Source of the DNA: Bacteroidales bacterium
GTDB lineage: Bacteria > Bacteroidota > Bacteroidia > Bacteroidales > F082
NCBI GenBank assembly: GCA_030683155.1
Contig: JAUXMV010000025.1
Coordinates: forward strand, 20,099-84,098
Direction: 5' to 3'
DNA: 64,000 nucleotides
Positions 34,385 to 42,496 of the stretch are shown here, piece by piece. A program made the position numbers and the translations under genes. A model generated the notes under the pieces. The model searched no databases. It was not told the origin of the DNA and was given only the letters and a program-made list of their open reading frames with translations. How positions within the stretch are numbered: the stretch's first letter is position 1; every line of letters begins with the position of its first letter.

Positions 34385-35866
34385 ATGAATAAGTTTTTCA
34401 GTTTTTCAGTCATTTTTTATCTGGTTTCGGCTTTGTTTTTCACATCTTGTGAGGAGGTAAAAGAAGTTGAGGCGAAGAAATCTGAAGTTGCCTCACTGGC
34501 CTTCGGACCTCAGAAAACTTTCAAGATTGCTCAGTTTACCGACATTCACTGGAAGAATGAAAACGCTGAGGAATGCGAAAACACAATCAAAATGATTCGC
34601 TTTGTGCTTGAAACAGAAAAACCGGATTTAGTAGCCCTCACCGGCGACATCGTCAACGATCCGGCTGAGGCAGGCTGGAAAGCCGTTATGTCGGTTTTCA
34701 CTGAGGCAGGAATTCCTTTTGCCGTAACACTCGGAAACCATGATGATGAGTCGGATTGGTCACGAGACCAAATCTTTGATTATCTCGAAACACTCCCCGG
34801 ATTTATTGGGCAAAAAGGACCTTCAGATATAACTGGTGTTGGTAACTATGTTGTTGAACTTAAATCAGATAGTAATAGCAAAACAAGTGCTTTGCTCTAT
34901 TTCTTCGACTCAAATGCTTACTGCAATAATAAAAAAATCAGTGATTATGACTGGATAAAATTCGATCAGATTGAATGGTATCGTAATCAAAGCAGTCGAT
35001 ATACAGCTGCAAATGAAGGAAAACCACTTCCTGCGCTGGCATTTTTTCATATCCCTTTACTCGAATACAAAGAAATCTCGGGAAAAGAAAACACTCTTGG
35101 ACAAGAGTTTGAAGGGGTTTATTCGCCGCAGATAAATTCAGGTTTGTTTGGGTCTTTCGTTGATATGAGAGATGTTATCGGAACTTTTGTGGGTCATGAC
35201 CACGACAATAATTATGTAGGCATTCACAAGGAAATCGCCTTGGCTTTCGGGCAAAATTCTGGTTATAGCGGCTACGGAATTTTTGCTAAAGGGTCGCGCA
35301 TCATCGAATTAAAGGAAGGCGAATTTGGTTTTGATACATGGATCAGAACTCAGGACAGTGCTTATTTCTATTACAATTATCCTTTTGGACTTCACCGGGA
35401 AGTTGATGAAAATGAATACCTTCCTTCACAAAATCCTGATCTGGTGCATGAAGGGCTTTTATACAATTATTTCGAAGGAAAATTCAAATCAGTGAATGAC
35501 TTCCCATTTGGAAATCCAGTGAAATCAGGAAAAACACAAAACTTCGATCTTGGCCTTGCTGATGCAAAAGACTTCTTCGGAATTGAATTTCACGGATTGA
35601 TTAAAATACCTGAAAAAGGCTTGTACAAATTTTACACCTTCAGCGACGATGGTTCTCAATTGTTCATAGGCGGGAAATTGGTTGTTGACAATGATGGGTC
35701 ACACAGTGCCTCGCGCAAAGAAGGCTCTGTTGCCCTCGAAGCCGGTTTCCATGATCTCAGGTTGATGTTTTTTGATGATTATATGGGTGAAACATTGGAA
35801 GTTGGTTTTTCGAGTATCAAATCCCGTGAAGCAACAATTCCGGACGCCATGTTATTTCATAAATAA
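34385..35866 (+). CDS. Calcineurin-like metallophosphoesterase lipoprotein with PA14 domain
   Basis: A 493-aa lipoprotein (lipobox FTSC, Cys about residue 21). Phosphoesterase blocks are FTDIHWK, LTGDIVND, LGNHDDE, FFHIPLLEY and VGHDHDNN (residues about 45-290), similar to Dcr2/purple-acid-like phosphatases. A PA14 domain (about 357-493, FSDDGSQL) follows. The pair with the preceding gene is not a simple duplication, because the two have different accessory domains and only motif-level similarity. Anchoring in the outer membrane and the PA14 domain suggest action on a glycan held at the surface or in the periplasm. Confidence 0.89.
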   Translation: MNKFFSFSVIFYLVSALFFTSCEEVKEVEAKKSEVASLAFGPQKTFKIAQFTDIHWKNENAEECENTIKMIRFVLETEKPDLVALTGDIVNDPAEAGWKAVMSVFTEAGIPFAVTLGNHDDESDWSRDQIFDYLETLPGFIGQKGPSDITGVGNYVVELKSDSNSKTSALLYFFDSNAYCNNKKISDYDWIKFDQIEWYRNQSSRYTAANEGKPLPALAFFHIPLLEYKEISGKENTLGQEFEGVYSPQINSGLFGSFVDMRDVIGTFVGHDHDNNYVGIHKEIALAFGQNSGYSGYGIFAKGSRIIELKEGEFGFDTWIRTQDSAYFYYNYPFGLHREVDENEYLPSQNPDLVHEGLLYNYFEGKFKSVNDFPFGNPVKSGKTQNFDLGLADAKDFFGIEFHGLIKIPEKGLYKFYTFSDDGSQLFIGGKLVVDNDGSHSASRKEGSVALEAGFHDLRLMFFDDYMGETLEVGFSSIKSREATIPDAMLFHK

Positions 35867-35923
35867 TAGAAAAAAATAACATTCCGGAATCCATTATACT
35901 TGATACAATTAAAAGATTATCAG

Positions 35924-36781
35924 ATGGATAAATCAAAGAATATTGTTGTCGGCCTTGATATCGGCGGAACAAATATGAGGCTGGGTCTTGTGAAAGAAAA
36001 TGTTTTACAAAAGATTGATACGATCCCCATTTTTGATGTTAACGATAAAAAAGGCACGTTGGATCAGCTTATTGGCTTGATTGAACAGAATTTCTCACAC
36101 AATATTGCTGCGATTGGAATGGGTGTTCCTTCGCTGGTAGATTTAAAAACCGGAGTGATTTTCGACACTGTTAACATTCCTTCATGGAAGGTTGTCCCTT
36201 TGAAAGTTATACTTGAAGAACGTTTTAATGTTCCGGTTTATATAAACAATGATGCCAACTGCTTTGCGATAGGTGAAAAATATTTTGGGCATGGCAAGGA
36301 TTATGACAACATGGTTGGATTGATTTCAGGTACCGGAACCGGCGCCGGAATCATCAGCAACGGAAAGCTTGTAAGTGGCCGAAACTGTGGTGCTGGTGAG
36401 TTTGGAATGGTTTCTTATCTCGATCAGAACTATGAAAACTATTGCTCTGGGGGCACTTTTAAGCAAGCTTATGGCATTGAAGCCTTCGAGGCATTTGAAA
36501 AAGCGAAACAAGGTAATACCGAAGCTGTTGAAATCTGGAAAACCTATGGTCAGCATTTTGCGGAACTGATCAAAATGATTCTTTATACCGTTGATCCTGA
36601 AATGATTGTTTTAGGAGGATCTCTTTCCAAAGCCTATACTTTCTATAAAAACAGCATGCTTGAAAGGCTCGGTGATTTTGCTTTTAAAAATGCCGTAAGT
36701 AATTTAAAAATTGAGGTTACCTCCATTGAAAATATAGCTGTTTTAGGAGCAGCTTCCCTTTATTATGACGCATTGCACTAA
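35924..36781 (+). CDS. ROK-family sugar kinase
   Basis: A 285-aa cytoplasmic kinase. ATG at 35924 preferred over an in-frame TTG at 35900. Motifs: GLDIGGTNMRLG at the N-terminus, MGVPSLVD, YINNDANCFAIGE with the catalytic Asp, ISGTGTGAG, CGAGEFG and VLGGSLS. The zinc-binding CXCGXXGC is replaced by ENYCSGGTF, so the metal site is altered or lost. It begins the cytoplasmic part of the operon, next to a SIS-domain sugar isomerase/deaminase, which together suggest phosphorylation of an amino sugar or mannose and its entry to glycolysis. The sugar is not decided by the sequence. Confidence 0.88.
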   Translation: MDKSKNIVVGLDIGGTNMRLGLVKENVLQKIDTIPIFDVNDKKGTLDQLIGLIEQNFSHNIAAIGMGVPSLVDLKTGVIFDTVNIPSWKVVPLKVILEERFNVPVYINNDANCFAIGEKYFGHGKDYDNMVGLISGTGTGAGIISNGKLVSGRNCGAGEFGMVSYLDQNYENYCSGGTFKQAYGIEAFEAFEKAKQGNTEAVEIWKTYGQHFAELIKMILYTVDPEMIVLGGSLSKAYTFYKNSMLERLGDFAFKNAVSNLKIEVTSIENIAVLGAASLYYDALH

Positions 36782-36808
36782 AAAATAATTAAATACATAA
36801 CCCTCATT

Positions 36809-37819
36809 ATGAATCTTTATGATAGAAAATATGCTCAGTTTTCACTCTGTAACGAAATGTTTCAGACTTGCGAAATAGTCAGAAATTTTGATCAGTCAAA
36901 AGCTGAGCCATTTGCAAGTCTTTTCAAAGACAAACCGCAGATTTTCATTACGGGCGAAGGGAGTAGCAGACTATTTCCTGCACAAAATCTGATTCACAGA
37001 ACCGTCAAAAACCCTGGTTCTTTCTTGTTTTTGACTGAATCTTCCAGTGAAGCAGCTGAGTTCAATCTGAATGATTTTGGTGTGATTGGCCTGTCCAATT
37101 CAGGGAGAACAAAAGAACTTGTTTGCTTGTTTGATAAGCTGAACCAGTCGTTTCATCCTGCCTTTGGCAGCATCTCAGCCAACCCAGTGGATGCACCTGT
37201 AGCACGCCATGCAAAGGTGAATGCTGTTTTGGACTGCGGGTCTGAAAAAGCTGTTGCTGCTACAAAAAGCGTCATGGAACAAGCATTATTTCTTGATGCC
37301 ATAGCGGCCAAACTTAATAACAAGGATTTGCCCGATTTACAACTTTTTTCGCATCAGCTGAAAACAGTTCTCGAATTAAGCATACCAAATGAAATCATTG
37401 AGATTTTCAGCAAAGCAACAGTTATAAATATTGCAGGTCGAAGCAATGGCGTTGGCGCAGAGCTGGCTTTGAAAGCAAACGAAATCACAAGAAAAAAATC
37501 AACTTTTTTGCCAGGCACATACGCTTTGCATGGCATTGAGGAGGTAATGGATGCATCTGAAGTACTGCTGATTATAGATCCATTCCCTGAAGAGGAAGCA
37601 AAATTTCATAAAGTTATCGCTGAAGGTGTAGGTGTGAAAATTGTCGCAATAGCCGCGCGCGAAACAAGCTTTCCAACCATTCGCATTCCTTTTGGTGGTT
37701 TTTATCATCATTATCTCGAACTGGCAACAGGCTGGAATCTTCTGGTGGAAATAGGACTGGCATTGGGCATTGACCTGGATAAAGGACTCAGAGCAAGGAA
37801 AATAGGTAACGAAGTATAA
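36809..37819 (+). CDS. Double SIS-domain sugar-phosphate isomerase/deaminase (AgaS/GlmS/NagB-II-like)
   Basis: A 336-aa cytoplasmic protein with two SIS domains: ITGEGSSRLFPAQ and GLSNSGRTKEL in the first, CGSEKAVAATKS linking, and NIAGRSNGVGAELALKANEIT and TYALHGIEEV in the second. The order follows the isomerase half of GlmS and the stand-alone deaminases of the NagB-II/AgaS type, without the glutaminase domain. The most likely reaction is deamination/isomerisation of glucosamine-6-phosphate to fructose-6-phosphate. Fructoselysine-type deglycases share the fold and cannot be excluded. Its place between a ROK kinase and the symporter supports an amino-sugar branch of the pathway. Confidence 0.8.
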   Translation: MNLYDRKYAQFSLCNEMFQTCEIVRNFDQSKAEPFASLFKDKPQIFITGEGSSRLFPAQNLIHRTVKNPGSFLFLTESSSEAAEFNLNDFGVIGLSNSGRTKELVCLFDKLNQSFHPAFGSISANPVDAPVARHAKVNAVLDCGSEKAVAATKSVMEQALFLDAIAAKLNNKDLPDLQLFSHQLKTVLELSIPNEIIEIFSKATVINIAGRSNGVGAELALKANEITRKKSTFLPGTYALHGIEEVMDASEVLLIIDPFPEEEAKFHKVIAEGVGVKIVAIAARETSFPTIRIPFGGFYHHYLELATGWNLLVEIGLALGIDLDKGLRARKIGNEV

Positions 37820-37834
37820 AAAACATTTACAAGA

Positions 37835-39646
37835 ATGACACATTTTACTTTCATCGATTGGACAGTTTTTGTGCTTTACACCCTAACGATTGTGGTGATC
37901 GCATTGTGGGTTTCACGCACGAAAAAAGGCACAAGTAAAACGGCTAATGATTATTTTCTTGCCAGCCGCTCACTTCCCTGGTGGGTAATCGGGTCATCGC
38001 TGATAGCAGCAAATATTTCGGCAGAGCACTTCATTGCTATGTCTGGCTCAGGTTATGCCATCGGACTGGCGATTGCTGCCTACGAATGGGTAGCAGCCAT
38101 TACCTTGATTATTGTGGCAAAATACTTTCTGCCGGTATTTCTCGAACGCAAGATATTTACGATGCCTCAATTTTTAAAGCAGCGCTACGATGCAAGGGTA
38201 AGTACAAGTCTGGCGGTTTTTTGGCTGCTTTTGTATGTTTTCGTCAATCTCACCTCAGTGAGCTATCTTGGCGCACTGGCACTGGAGAAAATCCTCGGCA
38301 TTCCGCTCATGTATGGTATCATCGGACTTGTCGTTTTTAGTGGTGTTTATTCCATTTATGGTGGATTGAAAGCTGTTGCCTGGACAGATATGTTTCAGGT
38401 TGTTGTGCTTGTTTTTGGCGGTATCGTAACAACCTATCTTGCCCTTGATGCCCTTGGACAGGGCGGTGGTGCTGTTTCAGGCTTTATGCATGCAGTTGAA
38501 CATGCACCAAACAAGTTTAAAATGATTATCGAAGAGGGTTTGATGATGATTCCTGATGGCAGCGGCGGAACCAAAGATGCGTTTATGGATCTTCCGGGTC
38601 TGGGTGTTATCCTTGGCTCCATGTGGCTTACAAACTTATCCTTCTGGGGATTCAATCAATATATCATTCAGCGTGGCCTCGCCGGAAAAAGCCTGAAAGA
38701 AGCACAATATGGTGTAATCTTTGCCGGATACCTGAAACTGTTGGTTCCGTTAATTGTGGTTATTCCGGGCATTGCTGCTTTTTCCCTTGGTGCTGAACTT
38801 TCAAAAAGCGATGAAGCCTACCCATGGTTGCTGACGAATATCGTTCCGCCGGGCATTACAGGCCTTGCTTTTGCAGCAATTGCTGCTGCGGTGGTTTCTT
38901 CTTTGAGTTCACTTATCAACAGTACCTCCACCATTTTTACGATGGATATTTATAAGGCATTTATTAAAAAAGATGCCAATGACAGGCAATTGGTGCTTGT
39001 TGGTCGTCTCGTTGCTTTTTTTGCCTTACTGATTTCAGCTTTGGTTGCTCCGCAGTTGCAAACTTTTGATCAGGCTTACCAATATGTTCAGGAATATACC
39101 GGTTTTGTTTATCCGGGTGTTTTTCTGATCTTTTTTCTTGGTCTTTTTTGGAAAAAGGCTTCTGCCAATGCTGCACTTTGGACAGCCTTACTCACCTTGC
39201 CGCTGGGAGCTGTATTCAAATTCGGCTTCCCCGAAGTGCCTTTCATCATGCGAATCGGCTATGTTTTCATTATACTTTCTTTTGTGATGGTTTTGATTAG
39301 TCTTTCTGACAAAAAACATGCGGTCGCCAATCCCGATTTCCGTGGTCAGATCAACAAAAAAGAGAAAAGACTTGGCCTTTGGATGATTGGTGTTTCGATA
39401 TTTGTTGGCATTGTTGCTGCCTTCTTTGTAAAGCCTTTACAATCTTTAGCGCTCGATTCAATCTACGTGCTTGTAACCGGATTTATTCTCCTTGGAATAG
39501 TTTTGATGCTGAATGCAAACTACAAAACAATGGATAACAAGGCGCTGATCTTTGAACGCAAATTATTTAAAACGCCAATTCCATTCAACATCGCAGCCAT
39601 GGGAATCATTGGAATTTTGGCTGTACTTTATACGATCTTCTGGTAA
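37835..39646 (+). CDS. Sodium:solute symporter (SSS/SGLT family)
   Basis: A 603-aa inner-membrane transporter with about 14 hydrophobic segments. Family segments are TANDYFLASRSLPWWVIGSSL, IYGGLKAVAWTDM-type sequence (GGLKAVAWTDMFQ), NQYIIQRGLAGKSLKEAQ and AAIAAAVVSSLSSLINSTSTI (quoted in pieces), typical of SGLT-like sugar and inositol importers. No other inner-membrane transporter lies in the operon, so this one probably takes up the final monosaccharide or myo-inositol from the periplasm. It sits 14 bases ahead of the inositol genes. Confidence 0.92.
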   Translation: MTHFTFIDWTVFVLYTLTIVVIALWVSRTKKGTSKTANDYFLASRSLPWWVIGSSLIAANISAEHFIAMSGSGYAIGLAIAAYEWVAAITLIIVAKYFLPVFLERKIFTMPQFLKQRYDARVSTSLAVFWLLLYVFVNLTSVSYLGALALEKILGIPLMYGIIGLVVFSGVYSIYGGLKAVAWTDMFQVVVLVFGGIVTTYLALDALGQGGGAVSGFMHAVEHAPNKFKMIIEEGLMMIPDGSGGTKDAFMDLPGLGVILGSMWLTNLSFWGFNQYIIQRGLAGKSLKEAQYGVIFAGYLKLLVPLIVVIPGIAAFSLGAELSKSDEAYPWLLTNIVPPGITGLAFAAIAAAVVSSLSSLINSTSTIFTMDIYKAFIKKDANDRQLVLVGRLVAFFALLISALVAPQLQTFDQAYQYVQEYTGFVYPGVFLIFFLGLFWKKASANAALWTALLTLPLGAVFKFGFPEVPFIMRIGYVFIILSFVMVLISLSDKKHAVANPDFRGQINKKEKRLGLWMIGVSIFVGIVAAFFVKPLQSLALDSIYVLVTGFILLGIVLMLNANYKTMDNKALIFERKLFKTPIPFNIAAMGIIGILAVLYTIFW

Positions 39647-39660
39647 TATTTTGACTAACT

Positions 39661-40578
39661 ATGAGGACCTCCGTCAAGGATTTATATAAATCAGCTTATG
39701 GTAAAATGGCTCTTGGAGCATTCAATGTTTTCAATGCTGAACAACTCCATGGCCTCATGCGTGGCGCTCAGTTGGCTGGTTTACCTGTGTTGGTTCAGTT
39801 CACCCCTGTAGCCAGAAACTATATGCATCCCGAAATGCTCAACGGAATGATCAATGCGGTAGCAAAAATATATCCTGCTGTCAGATTTGCTGTCCATCTC
39901 GATCATGGCAATTTTGAACATTGTATAAGTGCCATTGAATCTGGCTATTATGATTCTGTGATGATCGATGCATCTCATGAATCCTACGAAGAAAATATCC
40001 GCATTACTTCAGAGATTGTTCAAAGAGCACATCAAGTTGGAATTGCTGTCGAGGCTGAACTTGGCGTTTTAAGTGGTGTTGAAGACGATATTACAGTGGA
40101 GAATGACAAAGCGTTTTATACAGACCCCAATCAAGCGAAAGATTTTGTGAGCCGAACGGGCTGCGATAGCCTCGCTGTTGCTGTGGGAACAAGTCACGGC
40201 GCCTACAAATTTTCAGGAAATCAGGGATTGCGCCTTGATATTTTGACCGAAATTCAACAAAAATTACCCGGTTTCCCGATTGTTTTGCACGGAGCTTCTG
40301 CTGTATCGGCGAATGAAGTAGAAAGCATCAATCTTTCAGGAGGAAATTTAAAACAGGATGCGCAGGGGGTTGATGTTTCGCAATTAAAAAAAGCGATCTC
40401 ATTAGGTGTTTGCAAAGTGAATATTGCAACCGATATGCGCCTTATCTGGACAAGGGTTCACAGAGAGTTTTTCAGAGATTTTCCGGAACAGTTTGATCCG
40501 GTAGTTCCCGGAAAAACATTCATGCTGGAGATGGAAAAAATGGTATACGAAAAATGTATGAATCTCAAAATAGTTTAA
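39661..40578 (+). CDS. iolJ: Class II fructose-bisphosphate-type aldolase, probable IolJ
   Basis: A 305-aa zinc-dependent aldolase. HLDHGNFEH (metal His), EAELGVLSGVED, AVGTSHGAYKF and VLHGASAVS (metal His residues) identify class II. In the myo-inositol pathway the IolJ member splits 2-deoxy-5-keto-gluconate 6-phosphate into dihydroxyacetone phosphate and malonate semialdehyde. I assign IolJ because the gene is 2 bases upstream of iolB and followed by the other iol genes; the sequence alone would also allow fructose- or tagatose-bisphosphate aldolase. Confidence 0.85.
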   Translation: MRTSVKDLYKSAYGKMALGAFNVFNAEQLHGLMRGAQLAGLPVLVQFTPVARNYMHPEMLNGMINAVAKIYPAVRFAVHLDHGNFEHCISAIESGYYDSVMIDASHESYEENIRITSEIVQRAHQVGIAVEAELGVLSGVEDDITVENDKAFYTDPNQAKDFVSRTGCDSLAVAVGTSHGAYKFSGNQGLRLDILTEIQQKLPGFPIVLHGASAVSANEVESINLSGGNLKQDAQGVDVSQLKKAISLGVCKVNIATDMRLIWTRVHREFFRDFPEQFDPVVPGKTFMLEMEKMVYEKCMNLKIV

Positions 40579-40580
40579 AA

Positions 40581-41474
40581 ATGAAAAGAGATAATCAATG
40601 CAGTCTTGCCGTAAGGGCAGAGTTGGAAAACGAATCTTATCAAAGCTTTACCAAAGGTGATGTAGGGTGGAAACACATCAATTTTGAAGCAAAAGCATTG
40701 AAGCAAAACCAGAAATGGGAAGGAAACACCGGTGAAAATGAGGCTCTTTTTGTATTGCTTTCAGGCAATTTTGCGGCAACTACTTCAGCAGGTAACTTTC
40801 AGACTGTCAATGGAAGAAAAGATGTTTTCAGCGGCTTTCCGTATGCTTTGTATCTTCCTCCAAATACCGATTTTTCTATTGTAGCCATCAGCGAACAAAT
40901 GGATCTCGCCTGTGGTTCCTGTAAAACAGAAACGCACTTTCCTGCCAGATTGATTACACCCCAAATCGTGAATGATTTTGGCATTGAACTGCGCGGAGGC
41001 GACAATGCCAGCAGACAAATCAACAGCATTTTGCCCCCGGGCTCGCCTTGCTCACATCTTGTTTGTGTCGAAGTTTATACCCCTTCGGGAAACTGGAGTT
41101 CGTTCCCGGCTCACAAGCACGATGAGCGTAAAGTTGACCCTGAAACAGGAAAACTGCTCGAAGCAGAACTTGAAGAGGTCTATTTTTATAAAATTGATAA
41201 ACCACAGGGATTTGCAATTCAACAGGTTTATACTCCGGATCGCTCACTCAATGAAGTGGCAGTTTTACGAAATAATGATGTAATGCTTGTTCCACGGGGT
41301 TATCATCCTGTTGTTGCCGGTCATGGCTACAATGTATACTACCTGAATTTCCTTGCTGGAAGCGATCAGTCTCTGGCCAACACACCCGATCCGGATCATG
41401 CATGGATTTTTGATTCCTGGAAAAGTATGGACAGTCGCTTGCCAATGATTTCTCTGGAAATGAACAATAAATAG
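40581..41474 (+). CDS. iolB: 5-deoxy-glucuronate isomerase
   Basis: A 297-aa cupin enzyme that converts 5-deoxy-glucuronate to 2-deoxy-5-keto-gluconate, the fourth step of myo-inositol breakdown. The ATG at 40581 follows the aldolase stop by two bases; a longer frame from 40554 would overlap it. Metal ligands are visible in FPAHKHDERK and the Glu-rich AELEEVYFYKI, with GYHPVVAGHGYNVYYLNF near the C-terminus, as in IolB proteins. Length agrees with the family (about 270-300 aa). Confidence 0.93.
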   Translation: MKRDNQCSLAVRAELENESYQSFTKGDVGWKHINFEAKALKQNQKWEGNTGENEALFVLLSGNFAATTSAGNFQTVNGRKDVFSGFPYALYLPPNTDFSIVAISEQMDLACGSCKTETHFPARLITPQIVNDFGIELRGGDNASRQINSILPPGSPCSHLVCVEVYTPSGNWSSFPAHKHDERKVDPETGKLLEAELEEVYFYKIDKPQGFAIQQVYTPDRSLNEVAVLRNNDVMLVPRGYHPVVAGHGYNVYYLNFLAGSDQSLANTPDPDHAWIFDSWKSMDSRLPMISLEMNNK

Positions 41475-41484
41475 CACATATATT

Positions 41485-42495
41485 ATGATTAAAGAATATG
41501 ATTTAATCACTTATGGAAGGTCGTCAATCGACTTGTATTCAGCAAATATTGGTGCTCCATTTGTTGAAATTGAAGCCTTCAATGCCTATGTAGGCGGCTC
41601 TCCGCTGAATATTGCTGTTGGCGCCAGCCGCCTCGGACTTAAATCTGCTTTACTGACCGCCGTAGGTGAAGATAAAGTAGGTGATTTTGTTTTGAATTTT
41701 CTTAAACGTGAAGGTGTTGAAACGGAGTTTATTCCTGTAAAATCAGGTGCCAGAACCAGCGCTGTTGTTTTAGGAATTGAACCGCCGGATAATTTTCCAT
41801 TGGTTTATTACAGAGACAATTGCGCGGATTCGAAACTAACGATTGATGATGTAATCAAAGCTGATGTTGGCCGTTTTCGCATGCTGGAAGTTTCTGCAAC
41901 GGCACTCAATGTTGAGCCTTCGCGCTCGGCTGCATTTTTTGCCGCTGAAGAAGCAGTAAAAAATGGGGTTCCTGTGTTGCTGGATATTGATTTCAGAGCC
42001 GATCAATGGCATGATCCACGTGCTTTTGGTGTGATGGTACGCGCTTTTTTGCACTATTGCACGATTGCCATTGGCACAGAAGAGGAGGTCTTAGCGGCGA
42101 TGCTTAACGATCCCAAACAAATCGTAATCAAAAATCAACAGATCTCTGCACCTGAAATAACAGGGGATATTAACAATTCCATTGAAAAAATTATGAAGTC
42201 GGGTTTAGAAGCTTTGATCATGAAACGTGGTCATGAAGGGGTATCTGTTCATTTTCCCGATGGAAACAAAATTGATGTTCCTGGCTTTCCAGTGAAAGTC
42301 GTGAATGTACTGGGAGCAGGCGATGCTTTCGCAGCCGGGTTTATTTATGGCCGGCTTCAGGGTTGGGATTGGCACAAAAGCTGCCGCATGGGAAATGCCT
42401 GCGGAGCAATTCTGGTGACAAAACCGGGATGCTCCAACTTTGCACCCACCTTGACTGAAACACTTGAATTTATTGAATCAAAAGGAGGTTTTTGA
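41485..42495 (+). CDS. iolC: 5-dehydro-2-deoxygluconokinase
   Basis: A 336-aa PfkB/ribokinase-family kinase that phosphorylates 2-deoxy-5-keto-gluconate. YGRSSIDLYSANIGAP and YVGGSPLNIAVGASRLG at the N-terminus and NVLGAGDAFAAGF near the C-terminus with the catalytic Asp are the family signatures; SIDLY and FVEIEAFNAYVGGSP are typical of IolC. One base separates its stop from the iolD start. The stop region AAAGGAGG also forms the Shine-Dalgarno-like sequence for iolD. Confidence 0.93.
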   Translation: MIKEYDLITYGRSSIDLYSANIGAPFVEIEAFNAYVGGSPLNIAVGASRLGLKSALLTAVGEDKVGDFVLNFLKREGVETEFIPVKSGARTSAVVLGIEPPDNFPLVYYRDNCADSKLTIDDVIKADVGRFRMLEVSATALNVEPSRSAAFFAAEEAVKNGVPVLLDIDFRADQWHDPRAFGVMVRAFLHYCTIAIGTEEEVLAAMLNDPKQIVIKNQQISAPEITGDINNSIEKIMKSGLEALIMKRGHEGVSVHFPDGNKIDVPGFPVKVVNVLGAGDAFAAGFIYGRLQGWDWHKSCRMGNACGAILVTKPGCSNFAPTLTETLEFIESKGGF

Positions 42496-42496
42496 G

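Noticed and set aside
32633..35866. The two neighbouring metallophosphoesterases as a tandem duplication
   Set aside because: Only the metal-binding motifs agree; signal type, middle regions and C-terminal domains differ.
35881..35890. Perfect palindrome ATTCCGGAAT between a phosphoesterase gene and the ROK gene
   Set aside because: Too short, with no promoter element nearby and no second copy noticed; probably chance.
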